A stretch of DNA of 64,000 nt, taken from Bathymodiolus brooksi. Lineage: Eukaryota > Mollusca > Bivalvia > Mytilida > Modiolidae. The position numbers and the translations under genes are program-made. Below the pieces are notes generated by a model. It saw only the letters and a program-made list of their open reading frames with translations, had not been told where the DNA came from and did no database searches. The stretch spans positions 17,730,886 through 17,794,885 of the forward strand of contig OY804590.1 in assembly GCA_963680875.1 (NCBI GenBank), written 5' to 3'. Below are positions 34,493 through 45,750 of this stretch, piece after piece (positions within the stretch are counted from its first letter, which is position 1; each line of letters starts with the position of its first letter).

Positions 34493-34744
34493 TGTATGAT
34501 TTAGCTAAGCTGTTTATTATATAGACTTTCAAAATTTCTGATATATTATATTTGTTATTTGTATATTTTATTCCACGCGTGTAAATCTACGAGCAATGAT
34601 ACTAAGGGGTTCAGCTGGAAGGGTCTGCCATCTTGAAAATGTGAAATTCTACATGTCATATTTACAACTATGCACAAAAATAATTAAAATGCTTACCTTG
34701 AAAACTTATTTTAGGTAAATTTGATCAAATTGAACCATACACGA

Positions 34745-34918
34745 AGCCAAATAAATATACAATATTGGTCTGTTGACGGTAAATATAGAATTTATTTGAC
34801 AAGGCTGAGAAACGGGGTGAAAGACGAGCTTCTAGCGAGTCTTTCTCTCCGTTTCGCGCCGAGTCAAATAAATTCTATATTTACCGTCAACAGACCAATA
34901 TTGTATTTATCCTGCAAT
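34745..34918. repeat. Foldback palindrome 2, arms about 45 bp plus inner stem
   Basis: ACAATATTGGTCTGTTGACG..ATAGAATTTATTTGAC (from about 34758) is repeated inverted at 34862-34908, practically without mismatch. The part between (GAAACGGGGTGAAAGAC..TCTTTCTCTCCGTTTC) folds again, so nearly the whole segment is one hairpin. An open frame across it is an artefact. Confidence 0.93.
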
Positions 34919-35202
34919 CCACGATGTCCTAAAAAATAATCTTAACTCGTAAAAATGCATTTTTTAATGCAACGGAATCCTCACTATTTGGCGTAGTAAA
35001 ATACCAGATTTTTTTGGCCGACAAAAATTCGCGAACAAATAGTTCTCAAAAGGAAGTGAAATAACTTTATTTAAGTGAAGATTTATTGATTAAGGTGAAA
35101 ATCTATATAGAAAATTGATAGTTTAGAACCTGAAATATATATATTTAATATGTTTTTCATAGATATGAAAACACATTAATTTAGCGATCATACGTCACAT
35201 GC

Positions 35203-35465
35203 GGTCATACTTAAATACGCCTGCAGTAGTAACCAGATAAATATATACGCCTGTGTGAAAAGGTATACGCCTGCAACTATATGGTTCACTTTTATTTTTA
35301 TTTTTTTATATCAAATAATAAACATCCGATATATTCCTTTTACTAGTTTATATTAAAAAAAAAATAAATAAAAAAGAACCATATAGTTGCAGGCGTCCAC
35401 CTTTGTATGACACACAGGCGTATATATTTACCTGGTTACTACTGCAGGCGTATTTAAGTATGACC
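35203..35465. repeat. Foldback palindrome 3, arms about 85 bp
   Basis: The left arm TCATACTTAAATACGCCTGC..GCCTGCAACTATATGGTTC and the right arm GAACCATATAGTTGCAGGCG..GCAGGCGTATTTAAGTATGA flank an AT-rich centre of about 90 bp. Each arm has three ACGCCTG/CAGGCGT blocks. A few mismatches. Confidence 0.92.
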
Positions 35466-35657
35466 CACACAATTTGTAAACATGTGCAAGCAATACACAC
35501 ATACATGTATAGACGATTCGAGTATGTTTTAAGTAAACTAGGTAGAGTAGAGAAAACAGAAAGATTAATCATTTATCTCAACAAACTGAACTGATTCACG
35601 GAAATGTATTTAACAACGATGTCAAACACTCAAATGCTCAGTTATTGGGATATTTAG

Positions 35658-35990
35658 TCATTTGTGAAAATTGTGTACACATTCACCATTTGTTATGGAT
35701 GACCACGCCGTAATACATAGAACTAATTTGACTTGACATATTTGTATTGGAACTGTAAGAAGGAACATCGGGATTGCTTCGACACGAAACATCAGAAGTG
35801 CTACTGGCTGTAGAATTTGTGGAGGTTTTACGAGGTAAGTTTGCTGAAAAGCATTTCTGTTAGTTTCACTTTCAGTGTTGCTGAGGATGTTTGATATTTT
35901 CTTGTGTCTTTCCTCACTCAATGTTGAGTAATTATTAATAAATGCCACATTTTTATGCCCTGATATTTGCATAATATCTATCCCCTCCAC
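35658..35990 (-). pseudogene. Crypton-like tyrosine recombinase C-terminal remnant
   Basis: On the minus strand, GIDIMQISGHKNVAFINNYS followed by TLSEERHKKISNILSN matches the C-terminal catalytic block of Crypton-type (DUF3504-like) tyrosine recombinases: the His of SGHK and the nucleophile Tyr of NNYS. The rest of the frame is non-specific. It belongs to a different family from the copy at 45751-47477, whose block reads SGHKSETSIKSYSR. Confidence 0.65.
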
Positions 35991-35999
35991 ATTGTTTTC

Positions 36000-37880
36000 T
36001 CTTAACTTCTGGACGGGATAAGATATTTTCTGGCACTGATTGATTAATGTCTAATTTGCAACTATCCTTCATTTTTTTTCATGAGACTGGAAAGTTTTCT
36101 TTCATGCACTTTTCTACCTGTTTCTAAAGCTCGTACAAATAAATTATGTATTTTGCGACAATGCAAGTATATAAAGGAGGAGAAGCTAATACCAATCTTC
36201 TGGACTTTACATAGGTTTCAATGGAAAATTGGAATTTATTTTTATAGAATAAAATAAAACTTTCATATATACACGGTAAATTGAAGAAAATCAAAATAGA
36301 GATCTGATTTAGTGTCAACAAGCACCAGATATGATTTTAATAACTATATTTAACTTCTGTTTGTATATCATAATCAAATGAATTAATATGCATTGAAGTC
36401 TACATGTATGTAGAATCCCCACCAACTATTTTCTTCATATCAAATTTGCTATTATTAAACCATAATCCATTGATTGGTAAATTACATAATGCGATGTCAC
36501 TAAGGAACCAAGAATATTATGGACATAGGTTTATGGCATAAGTGTTGTGACCAGAAAAATATTAGAGTGAAGGATATATTTTTCTGGAATGAACAATATT
36601 TACATGATAATGTTGGCTGTTGCAGTAATGACTAATGTGCGAATATATTTTCTGAGTCGGATCATACAAAAATGCTTTATGAAAGCTTGAAGTTTCAAAT
36701 ATTCAAACATTGCTAATTTAGTCTGCATTTTGTTCCTTTTTTCTTGTTATTTTATTAGTAAATATATAATAACATGTATTTTAATTATAATCAATGCTAT
36801 ATTAATGTCTTTCAGATGCATGGCTGGATTAATGGTTTAACAGTGTACAATGTACATGTGATGTTTGAAATAAGTGCAAAGACTATATATATGAAAGAAA
36901 TAATTGCATAAAAACCTATGAACGTTTTATAAAGATCTGATTAAACAAAGGACATTTTTCAAGAACTATCACTCAGTTGTTGCATACAGGCCAGGGGTAT
37001 GTGAATCAGTTTCAAATGGAATTGCACAAAATAAAAAATGTACTGTAATCCTGATCAACAGTGAGTAGAATTCCAGCAGATAAAACACTAGTTTCAACTG
37101 ACAAATTATACAACTTTGTTGGAATTTTGCAAAAGAAAAAAATGTTTTAAAAAAAGATGATTGGAGGAAGTGACTGAATACAATTATTCCAAATGGTTAA
37201 AACAAATTATATAGATATTTTGTGGTGTCATAAAGAATTCAGAATATAAAAAATTATCTATAATTTTAAAGTGACTTGATGCAATAGCAGGAATATGTGT
37301 TATTTTCACCTTGAAGAAATCTACTATCTGATATGTTGAAGTAATTGATGTGAATTAATTGAACATTTAATATGAAGAAATTTTATAATAAAATATATGT
37401 AGTAATCTTAGAGTTTGATGTTCAAACTGTACTGAGTTATTTAACCATATAAGTGTGTTTAGTAAAGATTGTGGTGTGTGACTGCCCAGAACGTTTCTGT
37501 TATAAAGGATGTTAATTTCCTCAACTGTTGGAGGGCATGCCCTCTTTGGTTTATTCCCTTTGTCCTGTAGTTTTAGTTGCTTTTGTTTTGTTTTCAAAGC
37601 TTCCCTGTCAAGTTATAAATGATTCGGATTTGTTTAAGATTTTTGTTTTGTTTTTTATTGACTTCTAGGATTTTTTTTATCGTAAAATATGTATAAAAAA
37701 TATGAAATTTTAAAATTATTAGTTTAATTTTGTCGGTTTGTAAATTTACAAATAGTGAGAACAAAACATTTATTAGAAAAAGACGACGTCGATTATTGAC
37801 ATAGGTTACGGTTAATATTTTAACTCCTTCACAGGAGAGCAAAAACACAAAAAAGTAGTTCCGGAATCTATGGGCGGGGC
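36000..37880. other. Non-coding, no feature seen
   Basis: Strongly AT-rich. Short frames with no domain. Confidence 0.5.
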
Positions 37881-37972
37881 TTAAAAGTTTATTCGTAGGT
37901 TTAAAAGTTTATTCGTAGGCTTCAAAAGTTTATTCGTAGGCTACGAATAAAGCAAAAATTTATTCGTGTGGT
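37881..37972. repeat. 20-bp tandem repeat ending in a palindrome
   Basis: AAAAGTTTATTCGTAGG recurs three times, then TTTATTCGTAGGCTACG followed by AATAAA makes a perfect palindrome of two 11-bp arms around one base (about 37930-37952), and a further TTTATTCGTG follows. Confidence 0.85.
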
Positions 37973-38324
37973 ATATTTGTACAGCAAATGTACTGATTGC
38001 AGGATAAAGTATAATCTTTACGTTTCAAAATGGAGGTCTTGATATGACGTCAATGACGTCATGTTGGTTATGTGTCAAAGTCGCCAATGACATTTCGCAG
38101 AATTTTTTCAATTTACAATCGTATGTGTGTTCACCTTAACACAACACGGGACGTAACCACCACACTTATAGTTATGCAAAAGTAGTTCCGGCGGGAAAAA
38201 ACTTATATTTCACATGTGAAATACCGGAATTTATTTCATGGATAAATCCCCATAATTCACACCTATCTATATAATAATGCACGTTTAGTGGTGAATCTGT
38301 AAAATTCAATTTTTAGTCTTTGAT
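37973..38324. promoter_or_regulatory. Two overlapping CRE-like sites (possible)
   Basis: ATGACGTCAATGACGTCATG at about 38044-38063 contains two TGACGTCA palindromes, the site bound by CREB/ATF bZIP factors. No gene start is seen nearby, so function is unproven. The rest of the stretch is featureless. Confidence 0.25.
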
Positions 38325-38405
38325 TCGACTGTACAGGGACTCGTACTCACGATCTACCACACTCAGGACGAGCATGCTAACACGCTGTTCTGTAATTTTC
38401 AGCAA
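38325..38405 (-). repeat. SINE-A head fragment
   Basis: On the minus strand GCGTGTTAGCATGCTCGTCC, TGTGGTAGATCGTGAG, TACGAGTCCCTG matches the tRNA-like head of SINE-A. Confidence 0.65.
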
Positions 38406-39679
38406 CACTAACAATTTACATAAAGTTTATTTCATCTAAACATGATACCTTCTGTTCAACCTATTGTTTGTCCACAATTTATGTCAATTGGTAATCCCGT
38501 TATTTGTTTAATATGAACTATTTTTCCCGCCTACTGGATACTGGTTATTCGTGATACATTCTTGAATCAAATGCCCAACTTGCAATGAACACGAACCGTA
38601 AATGAGGAGTAACATGGTGGTTGTTCGTAAAAAAAACTTGCTGCAGTTCTTAATGGTCAATAGTTTAATGAGAGTTGTCGATTTATCCCTTTGCAGGCAA
38701 AACGATTTCGACCCTATCCATTATATAATCTTTTTTTCCCTTTGCCATTCTCACCTTTCTGTTCATATGCCCATCTTGTTTTCGTCATGACAATAGCTGA
38801 AATACCGGTTACTCTATTTCATAAAACAATCGTTCAGTAAATATTAAACGTTTGAAAGAGCCATGAAAGTTCAAAGCACCTCGTCACAGTCCATATTTTC
38901 TGTGAAAGTGCTTGTGGTTTTACCTTCTTATTATGCTCGCAACATCCCGAGGTAAGTTCAATCGAGCCACAGACCCTCTGCAGATGCGATTGTGTTCTTA
39001 AAATGTTTCTTAATCTCCATCAATTTGTCCGCATCCTTTTACTGTGGAGGCACTTGTGGTTTCAATTTACAACTGAGATGATCAACTACAAGTATTGCCT
39101 TAGGTTCTTTCTTCTAGCGTAATACGTGGTGTGTTCTTTTCTTCCTTCATTTTATGGATGCCATTTACCACGGCACATCCAAGCTTTTTTGTTAAACTTA
39201 AAACGTACAAATTGATCATCATCTGTGGGTTTCTCATTAATCATCTTCTTGTTCATATAAAACAAAAAAACGCACAATAGTTTTTATCTCTCTAATCATA
39301 GAAAGAAAAATCTCATTTTAATTGAAAAATTTCAAATAAATATTGTTCGTAATTTCAAAATAAAATTGATAACAGTCACATATTGTTAATTTCGTCTGTT
39401 CTTGACATTTTATCAAATAAAATACTTTAAACGTGTTCTTTTGTCGCCTTCTCAGCTTTATCAAGATTTATCATTTGTAAAGCATAATTGCATAAGACTG
39501 CGATTTCAGACGAATTTAAAGAACAATGTGAGTGAATTCTATTGAAATGTTTCCTTAGTTTGAAGTTAGACGACTGTTTTTGTGATTCAACAACACAAAT
39601 GCCACGTGCTATATATTTTTTTATTTTTTTATTTATATATAATATTCTGTATTCTATGCCTGCATAAATAAAATGTCAC
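38406..39679. other. Non-coding, no feature seen
   Basis: AT-rich. Nothing recognised. Confidence 0.5.
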
Positions 39680-39905
39680 ATCGTGGTCGGGATGACATAG
39701 TAGTTGAATTTTGTCATCTACCAATGTAATCTGTTAGATTACCGCCTACTGCAAGGTGTACTTGATTCAACGCTATACGTGAGTTACTAACTAACGGTCG
39801 GTGGTATTTCCTGTTACACCATTTCATCAACCAAACAATCTAATAGCCACACTATAACTGAAAGTAATTGAAAGTGACGTTAAACGCCAATAACTATAAC
39901 TATTA
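39680..39905 (+). repeat. SINE-B copy, diverged
   Basis: GTGGTCGGGATGACATAGTA, GTTGAATTTTGTCATC, AACGGTCGGTGGTATTTCC, then GAAAGTGACGTTAAACGCCA and a TAACTA simple tail. Confidence 0.7.
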
Positions 39906-40147
39906 TCGTAATACATACTGTACATAGAAGAGGGGGGAAATGGCATTTACCATCAAGCGTCAACCGCCATATTCTCACAACTGCTTGCGTTATATGGAAC
40001 TAGATTTTATACAGTGACTCGTCAAACCCGATTTTTCAAGCTATCGTTATTGTCAAATGTAATAAAAGACAAATGTATCACTAACTTTAAGCGAATGCGT
40101 GAGTGGTTGTTGTCAAGTGAGCAATTTTCCAACTATATAATGACGAG

Positions 40148-40440
40148 ATCACGTTAAATTCGATGAGATGATGATGTCAGCTTTGTATCAAACCAACAGC
40201 CTTAGTTTGATAGTGCTAGCGTTCTGCGGGTAAACATATCGTTCCACTTGGACACATTATCCTGATTTCGAGCTATTCATATTTGCACTTACTCCTTAAT
40301 ACTGTGTTCTTAGTAGAGAAGCAACAAATACCAATTTTATAGTCTTTAGTTTGACCCGATCGGGACCCCCACGCGCGATCTATCGCACTCGAGGCGAGAA
40401 CGTTAACCATTACATCACAGATGCGGTCGTTAACGGTAAT
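40148..40440 (-). repeat. SINE-A copy
   Basis: Minus strand head: CATCTGTGATGTAATGGTTA and box B region GGGGGTCCCGATCGGG near 40360. Body ACTATAAAATTGGTATTTG. The 3' tail toward 40148 is diverged. Confidence 0.8.
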
Positions 40441-40445
40441 TAGAG

Positions 40446-40578
40446 AACACATTTACCGTAAGTCGTTCCACACGCTGCCACCTATTCACCCTTACATTTA
40501 CCGTAAATCGTGCCACACGCTGCCACATATTTACCCTCTATTTGCCGTAAGTCGTGCCACACGCTGCCACATATTCAC
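40446..40578. repeat. 45-bp tandem repeat, 3 copies
   Basis: TTACCGTAAGTCGTKCCACA, CGCTGCCACMTATTCACCC, three times with a spacing of about 43-46 bp. Confidence 0.9.
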
Positions 40579-40681
40579 CCTCTTATCGTCATAGTATATT
40601 TTTAATTAATGCATTTTAAAGTGATACAGTTTTAACAATTGTTGTATTTGTAAACTTTCAAATATCATTTTAACAATCTTA

Positions 40682-40905
40682 TATAAGGGTAATAACAAAA
40701 TTACCGAACTCCGAACAATCTTACAAAGGGAAAGTCAAAACTCATAGGTATATAAACAGATAAAATCAGTTAACAACCGGAAAACTGTGAAAACCTCAAT
40801 GACCCTGACTTGGTACAGGCATTTCTAAAGAAATGATGGGTTGAATCAGATTTTAAAGCGCCAAACCTCCCGCTTTCATTACGGCTCAAAGTTTTCTGAC
40901 GGCGG
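40682..40905 (-). mobile_element. Naiad 3' end, inverted fragment
   Basis: Reverse complement of the Naiad 3' untranslated region (AAGGGTAATAACAAAATTAC through GCGCCAAACCTCCCGC). It ends at the same 3' terminus as the other copies and is cut at its 5' side near 40905. It lies about 100 bp from the 45-bp tandem repeat, in keeping with the reported preference of Naiads for simple repeats. Confidence 0.9.
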
Positions 40906-41261
40906 TTTTTTTCCCTATAAAGCATTAACGTTTTAATCCTATGGAGTTGTCAAATATTTAATTATTAGTTCTATCTTAAATTGATTGCTCTTGAAAGCAG
41001 GAGATATAGTTTCAGTATTAAAAACAGGAAGTAGCCTTCAACAGCTTGTTTAATTCCACTTAAGAATTTCAACCTTACTGCACCATCTAATGATATTTAG
41101 CATTAGACTGAAGCAACTATAAGAGAAACGCGATAAATCGTGGAAAATCAAGGATTGAATTTAAATGACATTAGTTTTGGCGATTTAATATCATTATTAA
41201 AAAATATAATAAAAACGAATCTGAAATTATTTCTTCCCTTGACTTACTTTAAGATAAAAAA

Positions 41262-41410
41262 AAGTTTAAAGATACCAAAGGTGTAATCAAAAGACGTTAT
41301 TTAAATGACAAGCAATACAATGAACAAAAGGACAAACAATTGCAGACAAAACACACCATAAAAACTTAAGATCGAGCAACAAGAACCCCAGTAAAAATCG
41401 AGTGTGGTCT
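41262..41410 (-). repeat. Dispersed family B copy
   Basis: On the minus strand GGGGTTCTTGTTGCTCGATC, GTGTGTTTTGTCTGCAATTG, TTTGTCCTTTTGTTCATTG, TTTTGATTACACCTTTGG, TATCTT. Confidence 0.8.
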
Positions 41411-41524
41411 CAATTATAGTTTGTTTATTTACACATACTCTTTAACTCCTAACACGAATCCATATATATATATATGTTATATATGTTTGTTGTAAATACA
41501 AATGTTTACAGATTCTGAAATAAC

Positions 41525-41600
41525 CAGTCGTGGCTGCGAAGGTGTAGTTATTCGGTTTGTATCTACCTGTGTAGTCAGTGCCTATATCTTATTGGTCATT
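41525..41600 (+). repeat. SINE-B head fragment
   Basis: CAGTCGTGGCTGCGAAGGTG, TAGTTATTCGG, CTACCTGTGTAGTCAGTGCC. Followed by T-rich low-complexity sequence at 41624-41656 and 41752-41786. Confidence 0.5.
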
Positions 41601-42400
41601 AAAATTAAATGCCACTAGGCATTGGTTTTTTTTGTTTTTGTTTTTGTTTTTTTTTTTGGCACTCACTTATTAAAGTACCTTAGTTTCCAGTATTTCAAGC
41701 TAAAATGTCCAAACTATCCACAAAATGTTGGTACTAATTTGTTTATTTGTTTATTTTTTTTTTTATTTTTTTTTTTTTTTTTTTTTGGTGGGAGGGGGTG
41801 TTTGGTGGATTTAAATATATGTTCCATTTAACCTAGCCTCTTTCTAAGGGCATAACACATGTAGTAAAGAAACTAAATTTCTAAAATTTGTATAAAAAAA
41901 AATAAAAATACGCCAGGATTTGCTTTATATTAGTCAAAAGTTGTTTTTTTGCATTTTTCGTTTTATCTATCAGTTATTTGTATTACGTCAGTTATGTGCT
42001 ATTTTCTAATTCTTCTCATCACCACTTTAAATCGTTACATTCTACATTAAAAAAAACTTCTATTCATCATTGCTCTTCTGAGATACGTGAGTTACGTGAG
42101 TTAATCAGCTATGTAATGTAATGACAAGTTTAACATGCTAATACCACCATCAGATAACTACATTAATATGCTGGTCTGAATACATTGTAATAGACACGAG
42201 ATTATAGAATTAACTTAAGATTATTCCCATTGAAGATCTAGACATACGAAATCCTATCCCTAACACCATCACATGAATGAATGCATCTTACCACTCATAG
42301 ATTGTGTAAACATTATATGTCAACGTCCGACTAGACGAAACATTAAATCAATGCCACAGGTTTAGTCAATGTGAATCCCATACACAATATAACATTACAA

Positions 42401-42855
42401 ATGTGGCATCGCACGAAATAGACAGATACACCAGTTAAAATGAAAAATGTGACCGAACGTACAATCTAAAATGGGGAATACTCAAAAACTATTCCTGTCA
42501 AATCTGGTTGTTAAAATTGGTTGAGTAAATTTATAGATTTTTTGGCTGAAACATGCACTACATTTGCATTTCAATAATCAATAAAGGTGTGACGAAAACC
42601 CCTAACAATATAATGGCACCTTATCATGTCCTTAATGCTGCAAATAATTCTCATGAGGCCCAATTAAGAATGTTATATGCATAGTAACGGTGGCCATATT
42701 GTGTGATGTTCGGACCGATATATTATAATTTTTAATGGGGATTACCCAATAAACATTCCTGTCCAGTTTGTTTCATCAAGTGGTTTCTGATGTGAAGTTT
42801 AAAATGTTAAAAATGTGACAGACATTGAGGGCGTCAGTATAAGGACAACTCGCTC
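42401..42855 (+). repeat. Dispersed family D, copy 1
   Basis: About 455 bp shared with 61957-62425. Blocks include CACGAAATAGACAGATAC, TGACCGAACGTA, CTGGTTGTTAAAATTGGTTG, CATTTGCATTTCAATAATCA, GTAACGGTGGCCATATTG, GTTCGGACCGATATATTATA. Non-coding. Confidence 0.92.
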
Positions 42856-43649
42856 ATCCGCAGATTACATATTAACCATGAAAATATCTAATAATAGAAG
42901 AAAAAACAACAAATGAAATTTTTTCAAGTAAATGAAGAAAGCAAATTACAGAGAAAAGGGCATTAACACAAGAAAAGTAAAAACAAAAACATGTCGCACT
43001 GATAATAACGATCTGGAAATCCCGAGAATTGAAAAGCGGTGCAGGTAATTGTTAATTCTAATGTAGTTGTTTAATATTCCTGGTTTGTGATTGGACAATG
43101 CTGTAATTTTCACTGTATCAATTCCATGGTTGAAATAGCATGAGATATTTTTTTAGAATTTTAGCCGCTTACGTCATCTTGTCAATAATGTGGCAATACA
43201 CATCTATACACATGATTACCTTACAATGGAGATAACTGCATTTTATTTGGAAATTTCACGGTATTAATTGTCGATTTAATGGTCTTACATGAAACTACTT
43301 TTTGTTCACGGACGAAGGAATGTTTCCACTATTCACTCATCTGTCAGCTGATTACCGCTTACGTCATATTGTCAATAATGTGGCAATACACATATATACA
43401 CATGTTTACATTAGAATGGAGATATTTCCTAAACGTCAGTATGCTTAATGCCTAGACACAGGTTCGCTTAATATATGGGAAATTTGAAAAACTAAGTATA
43501 ATATAAATGAGATGAACTCTTGACGTAAAATATAAAGTACAGGTGGCGATACTATCGACCAACAATACACCTAATCATGATCACCACAAATGACATGGAA
43601 CGACGGGTCTTTATCACAAATGTTTTTTTCTGAGGAACGATTTTGATCA
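42856..43649. other. Non-coding with a 75-bp direct repeat
   Basis: CCGCTTACGTCATMTTGTCA, ATAATGTGGCAATACACAT, CTATACACATG.. occurs at about 43165-43236 and 43353-43427. Nothing else recognised. Confidence 0.7.
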
Positions 43650-44685
43650 TACCCCAAGTTCGGCATTAACGTTAATAGTAGTCGTACATTACGTACAGAA
43701 CAAAGTAATTCTGAAATTGACGAATTAAATTTTTTGGATAAGACTGCTATAGAAAAAGTTCACCTAGGCTTTTGTAAAAGTGCACCAGTAGAAGTGAAAA
43801 AGAGCTCCACCAATTTAGCTGTTCGAGCAGAACTTGGTCGACTGCCATTAGAATCTTTTATAAAAACTCAGACTTCTTTAAATCTTCTCAGACTTAACAA
43901 TGATAACATCAACCCACTTGTATAAGATGCATTTCATTAAAGTAAAATACTGGACAAAGAGGGGTTCTACTCTTGGTTTACCTATGCTAAAATTATAGTA
44001 TCTGAAATTGGTTTTGATATTGAATCAACAGAAAATTGTCAAACAATTAAAGAAGTAAAACAATATAAACACATCATAAAGGATAGCTCAAATGATTATA
44101 ACAAAAACCTAATTTTAAATAAAATAAAAAACTTAAATGGAAACAATAAAATATACTTGTATAAATTCTTAAAGCAAAATGAAAATGAATTGGAATATTA
44201 TTTATAAATGTTAGACATATTTTAACAAAATGCATACTGAGTGAACACAAACATTTAATAGAAATAGGCAGAGATGTCAAAATACCAAAGGACCAAAGAA
44301 TATGTGCGATTTGGAATGTCTTGGAAGATGAATTTCATTTTTTCTTTGAATGCAAGAGAAATACCAATAATCGAAACATTTTATACCAACACTTTCAAAA
44401 TATATATTCAAATTTTCTTGAATTAAACCATGAAGAGAAACTAACAGAAATACTTAACCCGTCAACACCCGAACAAATTAGGAATGTTATGTCTTTCATA
44501 AGACAGGCATTAGAACTGAGAGAGGGAGACTCATCACAGTCATAATTGCAGTTCATGTTATTGTATTGTTTTTATGTAGTCATGTATGATTTATTTGTCT
44601 TGTCTGTACATGTATATTATGTAAATTGTAATGCTAAGACCCAAATGGGTTATTTGCGTGCATTAATAAAATAGAATATCATGTT
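43650..44685 (+). mobile_element. Second LINE type, degraded 3' part
   Basis: Plus-strand relative of 29419-30605. A coding remnant (43690-44545) is followed by a 3' end with GACCCAAATGGGTTATTTGC, an inverted CCCAAATGGG-type stem, and AATAAAATAGAATATC near 44685. Confidence 0.7.
43734..44545 (+). pseudogene. LINE ORF2 C-terminal region, broken
   Basis: IEKVHLGFCKSAPVEVKKSS, TNLAVRAELGRLPLESFIK matches the KFCK..LGV..SNIA.RGELG region of the other LINE copy. Stops and shifts interrupt it after 43925 and again around 44205-44320. It resumes as LEDEFHFFFECKRNTNNRNI to the stop at 44545. The first Cys pair of the zinc-like cluster is damaged (ICAIWN), while H-x4-C remains. Confidence 0.75.
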
Positions 44686-44699
44686 TAAGTTCTTACACA

Positions 44700-45077
44700 A
44701 ATAGTATTGCCGTGCTCAATTAATAATTGCAACGAACTATCTATGATATAGTCAACGCCCACGTTCGCGATGACTTCCACGATTTCCGTGTATTCAGTTT
44801 TTATCTCCTCATCATCAACGAAAAAAGACCAAATAATGCCTATGATTGGTTCAGAATCATAGTCATATATCCGGGTGGAGCCGGTACAATAGAAAATCTA
44901 CTATACTAACCGAGTATTCGAGTTATACGAGGCATATGTATATTATTAATACTACAAAGGAGTAGTCACAATTTTTCCTCGAATTTGCCTAGACATATTG
45001 CGAAAGCTCGAGCGAACAGCGTTTAACTGCATTCAATTGTTACGGGTGTTATCATGACATGGCTATATTTGTTACGG
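44700..45077. other. Non-coding, no feature seen
   Basis: A frame of 60 codons at 44727-44909 has no recognisable domain. Confidence 0.45.
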
Positions 45078-45395
45078 AATATCTGTGGCACAGATGTCCA
45101 CGGATATGTTCCGTTTGTCGCAGTCCTCACTTCCTGTTTCCTGACATATCGCCGGATTTTTAACAACAGTAAAACGACGGGTGCCAATAGTGGAACAGGA
45201 ACTGCCTACCCGCCCACAAAGCATAAGTTCATCCTCGGTTTTTGATGGGGTTTGTGTTGTTCCATCTTTAGTTTTCTGTGTATTGCATTAATTGTTTGTC
45301 TTTTTGTCATTTTTATTGTTTTTCCTTCTTTGATTTACCGATTCTCAGCCCACTTTTCGGTTTGGTATCTTAAAACCGTCTTCAAACATAAGAGT
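45078..45395 (+). repeat. Dispersed family B copy with upstream part
   Basis: CAGATGTCCACGGATATGTT, CCGTTTGTCGCAGTCCTCAC, CTGACATATCGCCGG, ACGACGGGTGCCAATAGTGG, TGATGGGGTTTGTGTTGTTC, GATTTACCGATTCTCAG, TTTGGTATCTTAAAAC. One of the longer copies, comparable with 58630-58910. Confidence 0.8.
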
Positions 45396-45750
45396 ACGTA
45401 GCTAAGAAGCAAGATTGCGTTGTAAACCGGCATCCTATCCAATCTCGTTCGTTCAATATATAAAATTATTATACCTCATGAATATTAATAAGGATATACT
45501 CGCTTTCTATTGGTTACGCTTTGTCATGTGATTTTATTTAATTTTCCACGGTATGACCACTAAATCTTTCAAAGAAGTCATTATTTATCACGTGATCTTA
45601 CACTGACCTGTAGATATTGACCGATTGAAAAAAATAAAATGGCGACCGATTAATCCCGTTTCGATTGAAATATGGAATATACCATATTATTGTTAGTATC
45701 AAGAAACAGACTATTGTTGTGTAAAATTACGTCACTACCTGTCTTGGAAA

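Noticed and set aside
34721..34939. 72-codon plus-strand frame
   Set aside because: Lies across foldback palindrome 2; both halves encode inverse copies of the same DNA.
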